Part shown: piece after piece, positions 38,121 through 50,600 of the stretch
Numbering within the stretch: position 1 is the stretch's first letter
Layout: each line of letters opens with the position of its first letter
Source of the DNA: Stratiolaelaps scimitus
Lineage: Eukaryota; Arthropoda; Arachnida; Mesostigmata; Laelapidae
DNA: 64,000 nucleotides
Assembly (NCBI GenBank): GCA_019614645.1
Contig: JABWDB010000004.1
Span: 2,232,001 to 2,296,000 of the forward strand
Direction: 5' to 3'
The notes under the pieces: model-generated
The model's input: only the letters and a program-made list of their open reading frames with translations
Told to the model about the DNA's origin: nothing
The model's database searches: none
Position numbers and translations under genes: made by a program

Positions 38121-39362
38121 CCCTCGCTAGCGCGACCGTTGCGTCGAACGAGGTGTATACTCGTGCTATGACGGTTGGGTGGGCAGCTTCGGGCTGAATC
38201 GTCTTCTGGACCGATACATCAGAAGCGCTATGTGTTCAATGAGATGGAAGTAGAACACTGTATTGAAGCCTGATTGCAAGCAAACGATACACTCGTTTAT
38301 CCGAATTAGAATATAACAAATAGAGGGAAGCCGCCGCAGGTAATACGTTCGGCGAGTCATATCGACAAGTTGCCGGTGGTCGGCCGTAAGGTGGAAAATA
38401 GTTTTTAGAACCCGTATATGTATATATATATATAATGCTGTCTGGCGTAAGATTCTGTCGTTGTCGTTGATTTATCACTGCTTAGAATGAGCACAACACA
38501 TTTGTAAATATGCTTGGGTTTTTAATATCTGTTATTACTTCGCTAAATGCTGGCATTAGGACGAGCTCTGCATGACCAATATGTGTAGAGTAGTCAGTGA
38601 TATACGCATAATTTTATCAATGTTAGTAATGCTTTTTAGTAACTTTGAAGTGCTTCATCTCAATGCGGGCACCGGAGGGCTAAGGAAATCAGGTGAACTA
38701 GAGACCTACGGAATATTTCTTTGATGGTGAATGGAGCTGCTGTCTGCACGCGGTGGTAGTCGGTGAAACACGATAGAAAATGGTCGATTACTGCGCCTAT
38801 GGTATCCCTGGCGAAGGCACAACGCGATGGAGTTGGTATATATGTTGACAATGACTGCACAGTTCTCGCCTCTGCAGCTGCGTATCATTATGTGTGACTC
38901 AAATGTCAATATGTTGAACGGCTTATGCTCGGAGAGTTAGGGTTCTTTTCCTCTCGGAACTTCTTTCATTTACGGGGTAAGGTCACCCGTCCGTCTTCTG
39001 TCACCTGCATTGGTCATGTAACCATTAGTAATTGTGAAGAATACCTCGATATCTTCGTGGCAGCTTTGCGCAATCCTTTGTTTTCTGAGCACTATCAAGT
39101 TACAGTTACTATAACAGGTAGGTCTGCCGTTAATCCAGGGAGGGTTCCACCATCGGTGCAGGTCCCTGTTAAGCAGCATGACGCACAAGTCTTGCTCGTT
39201 TAAAACTGCAGTATGGACCTACTTGGCGGGCTTAGTGTGCTTGACACGGAAGCTGGATCGAAGCTGCTTTTAGTACACTATAGAATATGGTAGATACTTT
39301 ACCACAGTGGTGCCAACTACGACCTAGTGTCGAGATAAATTTTAATTTTTTACTGACCTTTG
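38121..39362. other. Non-coding, no feature recognised
   Basis: AT-leaning sequence with one TA run near 38417. Nothing recognised. Confidence 0.5.
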
Positions 39363-39430
39363 TCGTCTTTGGCGCAATGGCTTAACGCAACGAGCTCTAC
39401 CGTTGGTACATTAGGTTGGGCTCCCAAGAG
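39363..39430 (+). repeat. tRNA-like head immediately before the LINE remnant
   Basis: TGGCGCAATGGCTTAACGCA is a strong A-box-like sequence. GGTTGGGCTCCC, about 45 bases later, looks like a B box with two changes. It ends only a few bases before the start of the retrotransposon homology. It could be a SINE into which, or next to which, the truncated LINE inserted. Confidence 0.4.
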
Positions 39431-39436
39431 TCTAAG

Positions 39437-39670
39437 ATGACCTATTGCGATAGTCTTCTCAAGCGAAAACTCCGTTGTACCAGGGCTTCCTTCTTCAGAA
39501 ATCGATTTAGGCACCTGCAGGGTAACGTTCGTACATTGTGGAGTTTTATCAATATCTCATGTGGAAGAAGAAACAGTAGAGCGGAACTCCCTCGGATACG
39601 ACGAGGTTGTCTGGACACATCACAGGCTATTGCTGACGAGTTAAACTGTCACCTTGCCACTGTCGGCTAG
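39437..39670 (+). pseudogene. LINE ORF2 remnant, pre-RT linker
   Basis: The frame contains RKLRCTRASFFRNRF, WSFINISCGRRNS and QAIADELNCHLATVG. This is the basic linker followed by the asparagine-rich motif found between endonuclease and reverse transcriptase in CR1/Jockey-type ORF2 proteins. It stops at 39668-39670, after which similarity continues in another frame. Confidence 0.75.
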
Positions 39671-39689
39671 GACACAGTATCGGGGATTA

Positions 39690-40135
39690 CTGTCCAAGAG
39701 GACCTTCAACCAAGGTTGGCATCAATTTGGGTGGCTCAGAGATCAACGTTCGCCTTCTCGAAGGTTAGCGCAGAGAGCTCTGGATTCAACTAAGGCCAGT
39801 TGGACAGTTGGAGCCTTGGGCATCCAAACAAACTTCTTAAGTTATTCTCGTCAGCTCTTGCTGCTCCATGCGCATGTTATTAACTTGTCCCTTACCAAAC
39901 CAAGTTCTTCCATTCCATCGAAGCACCGGCCTATCTCGCTTGATGATGATCTGCCTAAAGTCTTCAAAAAGGTAGTGATGTCCAAGCTCGAGAGGCATCT
40001 TAGTTCGGCGAGTGTCTCCTTAGCATGCCTGTTTGGATTCCGACGGGCCCGCCACTGAACTGGCTCTCAAGCATCTCTGCCAAGAAATCGCTGACGCTGT
40101 TGAGAACGGTCAACTCTGCCTTGAAGACGATGTTG
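39690..40135 (+). pseudogene. LINE reverse transcriptase remnant (fingers and start of palm)
   Basis: GALGIQTNFLSYSRQLLLLH corresponds to the GPDG-I motif region with the PDG residues lost. KHRPISLDDDLPKVFKKVVM is the RPISL block, and ACLFGFRRARH the FGFR block. After a frame change, ELALKHLCQEIADAVENGQL continues the palm. The first catalytic aspartate region that should follow is disrupted by a stop near 40138. Confidence 0.82.
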
Positions 40136-40206
40136 GATGAGCCGGCCCTCATCCGACCCTGGCTACGCCCACCATAAAGGATTCCAAAGATCGATTTGGT
40201 GCGGCC

Positions 40207-40611
40207 TTGCGGGGCGCAGGTTCCGTTGTCGACTACGATCTGATGTCTGGATTTAGATGGCATGCTCATCTTGAAGCTTTCCTGTCTAAATGTTTTGCGG
40301 TAATTTCCTCGATCCGTCCCATCAGAGAGCGTGCTATTCCTGTCGATAGGTTAATTTTGACGAACAAAATTCTACCGTTACCTGTCCTATGCTGCGGGAT
40401 CTCTATCTGTAGCGGTGCTATAAAGCACTCATTCATCATCAATCATTTAAGCAATCATCTAACCAAGATCGTTCAAAGTGACGCTCTTAGAGCAGTTTTT
40501 GGTAAACGTCGTAAGGGCCCTCTTGCTCGGGCGCTTGAGGAATTTGACTTGCTGTCCATTGCGGTAAAATTTACACGGCTCGCATCGCACTTCTTGCTTT
40601 CAAAATGGTGA
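40207..40611 (+). pseudogene. LINE ORF2 remnant, segment after the RT palm
   Basis: The frame reads FRWHAHLEAFLSKCFAVISS, then VDRLILTNKILPLPVLCCG and a long segment ending FTRLASHFLLSKW. Hydrophobic blocks in this order match the region after the YADD box in CR1/Jockey-type elements, where a line such as L..LVLPIL.YC follows a helix of K-A-I-R repeats. Similarity continues in a shifted frame to 40835. Confidence 0.7.
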
Positions 40612-40835
40612 AAGGATCAGTTTCTCATAGCATTGCATTCTCAACCACCGCTGTCGTCAAACGATCCAACCGCCGTCCAGCTACCTTCGAAAGACGATTC
40701 GTCATAAGGGAACTCAGCCGCCATGTTCTTGCCCACCGGTTGACCGTGGCCTGGGGCTAGCTCCTTCGTGAAATTAAGATCCTCACATCAGCTAAGGTAT
40801 TTGCGCGAGACTTCAAGAAATATACTTGTAAATAA

Positions 40836-42510
40836 TTCAGCAGTGTTTTATGATGTATATTATAATGAAGCGAATTTTAATTTTTGTGTGTGCTTATAAT
40901 TGTTGTTAATGCGTGGGGTGTTTATATATCAGTGCGGCCATTGCCCCATTTATACGGTTATTCCTATGACGAAAAAAGTGCTGTAAATCGCCACTTCCGG
41001 TAATAGGCCGCTTTTAAAATAAGACAAAAAATATGTATACATGTGTGTGTGTGTGTATCAGGCAAGGTCTGGCTTGTCTAACTTTGATGACACAGTGCAT
41101 ATATAAACAAATGAGTAATGATATTTGATGGCAGTGTAGATTGTCTTGTACATTGCGACATTCTTTGTCACTACTGTATTTGCGAGACCTACGCGTCAGA
41201 AATGACTGCAGCTTCGCTAATAAAAGAAACTTTGTACATTATTATCGTTTTTTATTACACTATGTGCGTGTGTTGGCGCTACAAACTACGAGAATAGTTG
41301 TATTGGATTGAAATGCTACAGCTTTTACCAAACTCTAGACGTCAAAATATGGCCTTGTATTTATTGTCACTCAAATTGATCCCACTTACGGATGGCCTCT
41401 GGCTGTTGGGCACTTGAAAATAACCGAGATAATCCCTGTTGCGGGCTAACCGCTTGCGACTAAAATCATCAAGCAGGTCTTCCATTCTTATGGATACCCG
41501 CCTCTCAATGCACCGAATCGGTCTATCGATGAGGACTGCGTTAGCAGCGATTTCCGTGCTGTACGTTTGTCTTTAACATATGGCATTGAGATAGTGGCTA
41601 AACACATGGTGAGACATCAGATCGTCCCTTGGAGTTCGTGGAGGCGGCCACCGACTGTGGCTTTAAATTCAAGCCAGCTGGTACAATTATAATTTAGTCA
41701 TATGCACAATTCAGATCATAAGTAAAATCGAATATGATATACGATATGTACGTACGGCACACAGAGTCACGTGAAACCCAAGCGGATGAACTAGAATTTC
41801 ACTCTCTGCGAACCCGATTGGTGCACTTTTTCCGAAAACATGTTTCTACTCTAGGAGCTGTTGGTCGGTCTATTTTCAGAAACTGTGCAACAACTTCGAA
41901 CCCTCGCCTCGACGACGTGACCCTATTGACCATTAGAATCACATGTAAGTCTACCACATCTCGGTGGAAGCAAACCGCAGCAGCTTTTGCAGTTCGTGTG
42001 GCGTGTATGATATAAAAAAAGGTCATATTAACACACGCCAGCGTAGAATGCATTCACATAGCGGTGGTGCAGCAATGCTGTAAATTATGTATTGAATAGC
42101 CGCGTTAACATAGCACAAAGCAACTGGCTAACCACAGTTGGCTGTTCGGTGTCCAGCGAATCGAGGCATGTAGGCCCTAGCCTAAGGGTCTGACCGCAGC
42201 CTTCTCCGGCGAGCCCGTTCGCATGCTTCGGCCCTGTGGGATAGTGACCTAAATCCCAGCTGCAATCGTGTATTGTAGCTCTTCTAAATGGCTGTGCACG
42301 CCTACCTATTATTGAAGAAGTCGGTCGGCCTTTGTAAAGTTGTTCGGCCCGAACGGAAGGCCTGCTGCGTACACTGCGTGCGATGAACAGCCGCAGTATT
42401 TTACGTTTTTAGGCTCGGAGGAGGCGGAGCCGATTGCAAAAATGTTTATTATATTTGGATATCGTCATAATCATATTTGAAGTTTCTGCGTAAACTTAGA
42501 GAAGAATAAC
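40836..42510. other. Non-coding, no feature recognised
   Basis: Follows the retrotransposon. It holds a GT run at about 41043-41056 and short frames without homology. No clear A-rich tail or target duplication marks the end of the element. Confidence 0.45.
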
Positions 42511-42642
42511 ATGAATGACGTAAAGGCCGACGGTTCGAAGGACACTCGAAGCAGGCTCGCCTTTGTGAATCGGTCTGGGAATTTCGCTGGCATCACCAAC
42601 GCTAGCGGAACTACTATCGACATTACCTCGGCCAATCGATAG
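42511..42642 (+). pseudogene. Possible LINE endonuclease tail fragment
   Basis: A 43-residue frame starts MNDVKADGSKDTRSRLAFVN and ends GNFAGITNASGTTIDITSAN before a TAG. The ending resembles the last block of apurinic-type LINE endonucleases (a T-or-N-F..G..STIDLTF pattern). The match is short and could be chance. It lies 1.7 kb beyond the retrotransposon in the same orientation, so it could be a scrap of another copy. Confidence 0.22.
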
Positions 42643-45216
42643 AAAGGATGTTACCCAATATCAAATACGAATATCGAAATAAGAAGGACGCGCATGTTTA
42701 TGGAAATGATGACAAAGCAGACTTTTCCTCGCTTTGTAGACTTTGTATGGGAAAATTTCGAAGACTTTGGTTCACCGATCTGGACAGAGAGCGTTTTAGG
42801 AACAAGCAACGGCTACTTGAAATGAGGAGACCTTCCTTTTGCTACTTCGCTACAGCGCTGAGCTTCTGAAACTTGTCTCAATACTCCCTCTGCAGCAGTT
42901 TATTGCTTATATAGCCACGTGTGTCCATTGTTACATAGGAAAGGGTAGAGGTGGTCCGATGTGTCTTCATGACCATATTTGGAGTTATCTTCCATTGTCT
43001 ATGTATGTTAACCTTCTGCTAGTTCATCAACCCGGAAGCTTTGGCTTCGGTCAGTGTCCTGTTGATGCATTCAGTGTGTTCGAGAATTTTCTGATGTAGT
43101 TGATGAAGCTATTGTCGCAGACGGGAAACACAGGCGACTATTGCTGCAGCTCACAACTCACCATAGATCGTCAATAGATGTTTTTTTTTTGTTTTGTTCG
43201 ATACCGATGCAGTCGTACCGGTGACAAAAATCGAGAGACAATCTCGGCGCCAAGGTGTCCAGCAGGTTAGTCATTCAGTCCACAATGATGTGATAATTGG
43301 AATGTGATTATCAGTCGACCGGCCCCGGCCACCATACGAAGCAATGACGGAATGACTTAACCTACGGTCTGATGCCGAGACTGATCAATGAAACAACATT
43401 ATCTAGTTAGATAATAAACGGACTTCCAAAAATTATAGAACATTTAGAAAATGTCTACCCCTTCCTTGGTACCGCGAACGAAGCAAAAAAGTACACCATT
43501 CATATATGATTAACTACGAAAGTGTTCGTACCTTCCAAGTCAACGTACGACAAACCAGGGCCGATGCGCATTCTTCATGCTAAAATCACATCCCTGCACT
43601 ATAACGACAAGGACCACAACGAGACCACACAGATGTTCTGAGATGGAATACATATGGGAAATGCTTTTATTGGCATTCGTGTTGTCTCGAGAGTTCAACC
43701 CATTGGATCCATCTGTCACCATGTGGAAATTGCAGACTCTACCGTTAGTCCGAGCAGACTCCCACTTCTACGAGCTTGATCGTTTGGGCCAATTTCTTAC
43801 TAAAAAAAAAAAAAGTTCTGTACATGGAGGCGATAGTAAAGATGTCGACTTGCGATCCGACTTGATCCTATCCTCTGATTGGTTTTAGCTTCAATGTTAA
43901 CATAACGGTATCCTAATGACGTTCACATGCAAAAACACATTCTGGACCCTATTTGTTGACAGGTGACTGAGTGAAATCAACACATTTTAATGACTTGAAA
44001 CAAGCTGAACAGGCAAATTGCGGTCGCTCAATAATGCTCCACACAAGTACACAGCCCACACATGAATTCGACGTGATACACTTGCATTAACACAAAACGC
44101 TGTCTGCTTCATTCAAATATAACACAACGCTTGCTAGACGAATGGCCAGTCGCTGTAGTGAGATGCGACAGCGTCAAACGATAGAACATAAGCAAGTCTG
44201 TACGTAGTATAATATCGCTCTGCCATAGAAACGAGAAATCTAACATAAATCGGCCGACGTTGTGTGATCTATAATCACAAATGCTGCGCTTTCGCCAAGT
44301 ATACTCATAGGAAGAACTGTCTGTTTGCCTTAACAATACGCTGAGACTGTACATAGTACAGAACAGCAACACCACCAACATCACCACCGCGAGCAAACTG
44401 ACGCCGGAGCGGAGGTGGGGGGGGGGGGGGTCGAACTCAAAGGAACCACGTATAGCCAACCGACCGAGATAAGACAGCCTCACACCTTACCTACAAAAAA
44501 GTGCTCTGCTCAACTTTGCTCTGGGATTCACCTAACGCCATTGTATAGGCACACGAAGGGAGCGTCTTCGATTGCAACGATACAGGCTTTGGCTTCTTTT
44601 TTATCGCTTCCGACGTTCCCTCTCTCGCTAGGGAAGTTGATTGGGAGCGCGTCCTTAGAAAGTCGTCGATAACAGCCGCCAGAAGAATTTTTTTTCCTTT
44701 GCCCCGCCAACTCCGCTATACACGTATAGCGATGTCGTTCTGTATCTAGCAGAGATGCTTCGCCTCGTATCGTGAGTATCTGCAGCTAGATAGGGGAGCG
44801 GTAGAAGGGTAGCGTTGTTCAGAAAAGCGACCAACTCAAGGCGTAATTCATCACCCGACATCAGCTACACAGTCATGCTGGTTTGTTCTGCCGAGCAATA
44901 ATGGCTCATGTATAATATTATATTTTCGTTTAAACGGTATGGTAGCACAGTGTAAAGTTGTCGATTTTCGAATGTAACTCGATCATTTATGGGTGTGTAT
45001 GAAGCTAAGATATATCATGTCTCTATCTAACTCAATTTTAGAACACATTGAAAGAAAAATCTACCGAAAGTCACAGCTCTGATTAACAGGTCGATGCTGA
45101 CGTATCATATAATGCAGAGTGTTATCCTCGAGTAGCAGTTCTGCACATACAATGGCCGAATACGGTAAGGATGAAAGAACGACACGTTTACCCGGACGAC
45201 AATGTCCAAGGATTAA
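42643..45216. other. Non-coding, no feature recognised
   Basis: Contains the G-run at 44417-44430 and an A-run near 43802. Frames up to 124 codons have no recognisable motif. Confidence 0.5.
44417..44430. repeat. Poly-G run
   Basis: Fourteen consecutive G. Poly-C runs of similar size occur at about 15176-15194 (broken by one G), 10482-10491 and 27707-27717. These positions are prone to length error in sequencing. Confidence 0.95.
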
Positions 45217-45252
45217 GGCAATTGAGGCTTCAGTGAGGCAATTGAGCCTTAA
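45217..45252. repeat. Tandem duplication, 20-bp unit
   Basis: GGCAATTGAGGCTTCAGTGA is followed directly by GGCAATTGAGCCTTAA, a partial second unit. Confidence 0.75.
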
Positions 45253-45420
45253 AACTTTGCTTTGAATGGGAGCGCCGTTCGCCATATACGCACAACGAGA
45301 ATCTGCATACGCGAACTCATATCGGACGCCAACTTGTCTCGAAGTTCATCAAAGGCCAAATCAACTGTTAAACCGTTTTCAGGCTACAACAGTTTTCCTC
45401 AGAAGAGCACCGACCTTTTC

Positions 45421-45590
45421 TAACCTTTAGCTAACTATCGGCAAACATTTAACGTTCACGAAACCTCTTTCGTATTAGTTCAGTAGGCGGATCCCCTAAA
45501 TGCAAATGCGCAACAGGGATCGAACCCGTGCAACTTCGTATTTCCTCTGTTTATAAGGCGCACACGAATGCACCACGCCACTGGACTCAA
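45421..45590 (-). mobile_element. tRNA-derived SINE, copy D
   Basis: On the minus strand it reads GAGTCCAGTGGCGTGGTGCA, then TTCGTGTGCGCCTT. The B box GGGTTCGATCC lies at 45517-45527 with a good T-stem (ACGGG pairing with CCTGT). The body is GTTGCGCATTTGCATTTAGG, then GGATCCGCCTACTGAAC, and the tail GTGAACGTTAAATG, then TTGCCGATAGTTAGC. It aligns with copy A over its whole length and is the best-preserved tRNA-like part in the window. Confidence 0.85.
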
Positions 45591-45659
45591 CCTGTCAGTG
45601 TAAAAATAATACTCAATATATGAATTGACGGAAGGAACCACTTCAGTATTACTTCACGC

Positions 45660-45748
45660 CGTGTGTGTCCTGAGGGATTCGAACTTGAGACCCTAGGATC
45701 CTATGATAACTTATCGCAAAGGACGTTACAAACCATTACTGTACCTTA
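45660..45748 (-). mobile_element. tRNA-like SINE head of a second type
   Basis: On the minus strand GTACAGTAATGGTTTGTAACG resembles an A box, and AGTTCGAATCC at 45675-45685 is a perfect B box with the usual spacing of about 50 bases. The T-stem does not pair well, so a functional tRNA is unlikely. The body does not match copies A to D. It lies 70 bp from copy D in the same orientation, so the two could be parts of one compound insertion. Confidence 0.5.
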
Positions 45749-47578
45749 GATAGCTGGAGAAACACGAACAGAAACGCTTCCGCGGTTCGCTCCATCTACC
45801 TTGCAGCTTGCGTTCCCGCATACAATGTCGACAGAGGCCACGAAATCCGTGGCGCGAAATCGCTGTTCTGGTAGAAGCTGGTGAATCTATATTTGCTGGG
45901 TTCTCCGGGTTACTCAAGTTCTATCAACCGAATATTGATGCCTCATTCGAAATGTTAGCCATTTAAAGACTTATAACTTTTTTAGGATTTCCTACTGATC
46001 GATAGGCAAGACCTTCGAGTGGTCGCCTCCTTCCTAGCCATCAACTGTTGTTCTAGCTTGCGTCATGTATCATACGTAGCATTATCAGTCGTTTGGAATC
46101 TACGCATATTATACAAGAAGCGCCTTCGGCCAACTGACAGACGCCGGGACGAACGTGCGCAGAAATGGCGCACTAACATCAATGGAATCGGTGTTCTCGT
46201 TCAGCTGAAGAATGTCGTCCCTCAAAGTTTTCCCTCACCTTTTCATGGTTGTACAAATGGGCTCAAACGATCCGCCCTACAAATGTGCGTACATATTAGT
46301 CGAACACATAATTGCGCCTAGCTAAAATCGGTAGATGAAATGAAATTCAACTAAAACGAACCAGCTGAACACGCTATGTAAATATATGTATACATATACA
46401 CATATGTCGTGTATCGCTTTGACCTGGCCGTAGGCCTAGTGTGCTTAAAACGCTTCGGTGTCTGCAAGCGAATAGAGAACATTGCCGGAATGTCAGCAAT
46501 CGCCCTCCAGCAACCGTTGATAGATGAACTCATGTTGTCCAACTTGTGTGACACACACGCGCGCTCATAGCCCTAACGGTTTTTCCATTAGCGCTAACGC
46601 TGACGACGGCGGGCGACGGGCGGCTACTTATTAGCCGCGAGCTGACCCGATCCTAAAAGGGGTGTTCTTAGCGGTGATCTCTTGTAATACTACACGCTTC
46701 GGTGTTTCTTCGCCAGCCAAATTCACGGAAAGTAAATTGGCGCAGCGCCACAGCCGGTCTCGAAAGCAGGCTCCGTATGGCCTCAGCATGAGGGCTAAGA
46801 CCTCAATTGTTTCATTCCGATCCACGCCTATGGTTACGCTGCTGCACGTTCGTCAATGTAATGAACTTCGACATACGTCCCAATAAAATCGATAGGCAAA
46901 TCGAGCCGTATTGCTTGTTTTACACAAGCACGTTATGCTACTCGTATTTCGCTTATATCTATCAGATCTATTTTTTTTGAGAGGAGGAAATTTTTCTCGA
47001 ACAATATCAAAATGACTTGATGTAATTGAATTGTACAAGATGTGAGCTATCCCGAAGGGGACACATATTGTACACATATGTGACTGGTTTCCTCCAAAAA
47101 ACGTCGTGTTCCTTTGGAATCGGTCCGTCGAATGGACACCACTGCAATGCAATGCAGCAAGAAAAAGCATTGTCCTCTGCACCGGGCAAGAGCACACTGG
47201 AGAACATCTACAGCAACTGCTAACAGGTGCACATCTCAATTAGCTGCACAGTCGTCGCCCACATAGTAGCTGTTGGTATTGTGAATAATGCCTTCCATGT
47301 CGTATTGTTCGCTCGGTACGTGAACACGACGATTTCGGAGGCATTGTCAAACGCCTTTGGCAATGACCGACGATTTGAAAATAGACAGAATCAGCTAATT
47401 TCCCGCTGAACGCAGCCCGAGAGTTGTCTTATTCGTCTGAACCTGGACGGTGGTTCTCGCTTTCGCATTGCCAGAACTATACGGTTTTCTAGCTTGAAGA
47501 GGGTAACTCTTCGAAAACAAAAAACTATTATATCTATACTCACACGAATTCTTGTGTTCTCGCTATTCTGTTTACATC

Positions 47579-47620
<42 letters not shown>

Positions 47621-50600
47621 CTGCGGCCTCTCTTTCGAATGGAGACGGCTATCGGAAGTGATCATAGCGGTATGCCTATTAGACGAATATCAAAAACAAG
47701 AGAGAAGGAGCTATCATAAAACATTTGGTTTTCTATTTAATTAAGATATTTGTTGAACCGTGCAATCGATTCATTTGTCTAATTAAACTATTTTAATTGC
47801 AATTTTAGCAAATCGGTCCTATGTATGTTTTGGTCTCAAGAAGCTATCAAAAGCTAACCAACTAACGCAATTAATACACAGACAAGTACAACGGCTGCAT
47901 CGGTTCATATGTGGCCTTTGCAGATTTGCGGCGAAGGGCGCACGGTTCCAAGAGCCCGTTGGGCCGCTTCACTTACAAGTTTGTTCATAATAGTAAAAGA
48001 TAGACAGTGCTTGCACCATAGCCAGTAATGAGGTACGCAAGCTGACTGGGTTTAAGAACGGCTTCGTTGTAACTTGATCACATTGGCTTAAAACGAGGCG
48101 GCACTCGCATTTAACGCCGTCCAGGACTCGAGACAAGATGTCTACGCCTCTTAGACAGCACCACTTAGGGGGCTCATTCGAGACGAGTAGACATCTTACA
48201 CCGATTTTTAAATTTGCGATGATTGGCGATAGAGCGCAATAGGCCACGGGAATCCTTCAAGTTCCGGGCACCTAAACCACAACTACATCGATGCAGTTGG
48301 CTAGAATAATGACGAAGTGATCGATAATAATCTGATAATAATGTGGACAACGAACTATTTCGTTATCAGTAAAGCAATAAAGGACGACACTTTGTGTTGG
48401 CAGGGTAGCGCTCCAACCCGCCTATCAAATATCACCATCAGATTTTACTTTCATTTCTGACCCTCGATCTAGATCATAGTATTTCAGTTTGCCCTTTTGC
48501 CGTCGACAGAGAGAACTCAATCGGTTATTATCTCTAGGAGTAGTAGCTACGGGCTGGGGCACATCTGGTAAGCAACATCTGACAGCTGCAATTGTTTATG
48601 CGCCTCTCGGCCATGATCAAGGAAGTTGTCTATTAAAACTAGGAGAATTTTTAGTAGTGCGACGACGCCAAATAGCGCAAATTATCTAATAGGTAGTCCT
48701 CTATTTTTGCTATATACTCCGTCCAATAACGTTATTTGCTGTTTAACATTTATTTCTGTGTTAATTAACTTTGTATTTATTATCGTTTCTACTCCCTTCT
48801 CTATATGAAAACTGGTGGCCTAATCTGCCGCTAGACCATAGAATTAACATCGTTTTTCAACTTTTCTAGGGTTGATGCGCTGCCGTTTCTTTGTTTAGAG
48901 TGTCAATTTGACTTATTGGGACAATTTAGACTCTGGTCATGCTCGTTTGACGTTGCAGTTTTTATGTGCCAACAAAGTGGACAGGTTCAAGGGTTCGAAA
49001 TCTTAAAGTAAATTACGAGCCCAGCGCCCTCAAAGTTGCCATAAGCCCTGAGCAAATATAATTTGTACCCCAATCCACAACCAGGTTTCCTTCTGGCTCT
49101 GCTAGTTCCTTTTATGGGAAACACAGGCTATGGCACGCTCGCAAAAATTTACCGCAATGGACGTGATGGACCTGCGAAAAGAGACACCTTCACCCATTGA
49201 TGACTCCCAGGTTGACATTAGCACAATATTTGTATATATATATATATATTATATATATTAGGGCGCGCCTTTTTAAACAAGTGTGCCGAACTTTATACAA
49301 CCTACGATAAAGTCAGTGCGATTTAAGTGGCACCGTACTATGCCTATGTTCGCCAACGCCGAAGGTTACAATGTTCCACCTTTAGCAGTGTATTTCCCGG
49401 GTTACTGTCGGCAATGATGGCGGACAGCCTACAAGCGCGACTGCTTTCGTCGTCAGCTAACGAGTCGGTAGCTGAAGAAGAGGGTCGAAGCGCGCCCCTC
49501 TACATAATGCATTTTTCTTGTTTTGTGCGTCTGTGTCTTCTAATATACTCTACCACGGTTCAACCTGTTATCCGACTTGCACAGTCCCGACGACGTGTAC
49601 GGGTTGATGTGATCCGACTCAAAGCAGTAGGGTGCCGACAACTTCACCAGCATTTTCAAAGTATAAAGACGTCAGGTTGTTTCCCATCTTGTGCTATTCA
49701 GCACTCAGCGATGCAAGATACCTGGGAAGGCCCGTGATCCGCATGATCTAAGCCATCCCTGACAGTACTCGGGATGCGGGTCCAAACGTCGGCCTCGCCA
49801 CATGCGCGATAATCATGTCGAGGTCGCTGGCAATGACCCAGCCAGCTCGATTAGATCAGAGGATACTTCCAGTTCGTCTGGTCATACAGGACCCTGAAGT
49901 CTACTGAAGAAAAGAGCGAAATACATAGCCCTCAAGAATAGGGCGCAGTGCTTCAGAGCAAGATGCGTTCGTACTTGGCCACACGTTGACAAGCACACAC
50001 GTCAGCGCGTTTGTGTTCCCGCCTCAGAAATGAGCGAGTTGATTCTCGAAATTGACGTAAACGTCCAATCCAAGAGTTGACCCCCTCCTTGAGTGGCCGT
50101 GCAAAATGAAAAATATTAGCAAACTTATCGAACAACGCTAGCCCAGTTTCGGCCCTGCACTCTCATAAGCTGCAAATAAACAGACAGCGACTGCTTATAT
50201 CACTGATTGAATATTTTCTTCATGGCTTTGTATGCTTCGCCTGCAAGCCTATTTCAAATTATTCGTGACAATGGATAACTGACTCGGCCGATATCCACGA
50301 ACGCGCGATCTACTATTTTTGCTAGCTGCATGTTGCAAAAATATGTATCCACTTCGTAAACACCTAAAATCATATTCTAGTTCGTTCTTTTTTAATTTAT
50401 TGGAAGAAAAATAGAAAACTCTTAAAAACATAAAAGCCTACCTCTCAGGAGCGCTTCTTACCTCTAACCACTTTGGGATTCGTCCTTGGACATGCTTAAG
50501 AAATTCATTAATAACCAAAGTCGAAGTTAAGTATCCGAAACCATCTAGAACGAATAGGGAGATTCTTTGAGGTCAGACGTGGCTAGATTCACATTCTAGG

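Larger units (their letters stand above)
39437..40835 (+). mobile_element. Degenerate non-LTR retrotransposon (LINE), 5'-truncated
   Basis: The plus strand reads through ORF2 of a LINE in several frames. A pre-RT linker comes first (RKLRCTRASFFRNRF, WSFINISCGRRNS, QAIADELNCH). RT finger and palm pieces follow (HRPISLDDDLPKVFKKVVMS at about 39925-39984, then FGFRRARH with ELALKHLCQEIADAVENGQL continuing in another frame to about 40117). A post-palm segment starts near 40240 (GFRWHAHLEAFLSKCFAV, TNKILPLPVLCCG, FGKRRKGPLARALEEFDLLS). The end is a C-terminal tail (VFARDFKKYTCK) with a stop at 40833-40835. The YADD-bearing catalytic stretch is missing, apparently deleted between about 40130 and 40230. 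No endonuclease domain is present. The layout suggests the CR1/Jockey group, but the clade is not certain. It is a dead copy. Confidence 0.88.
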
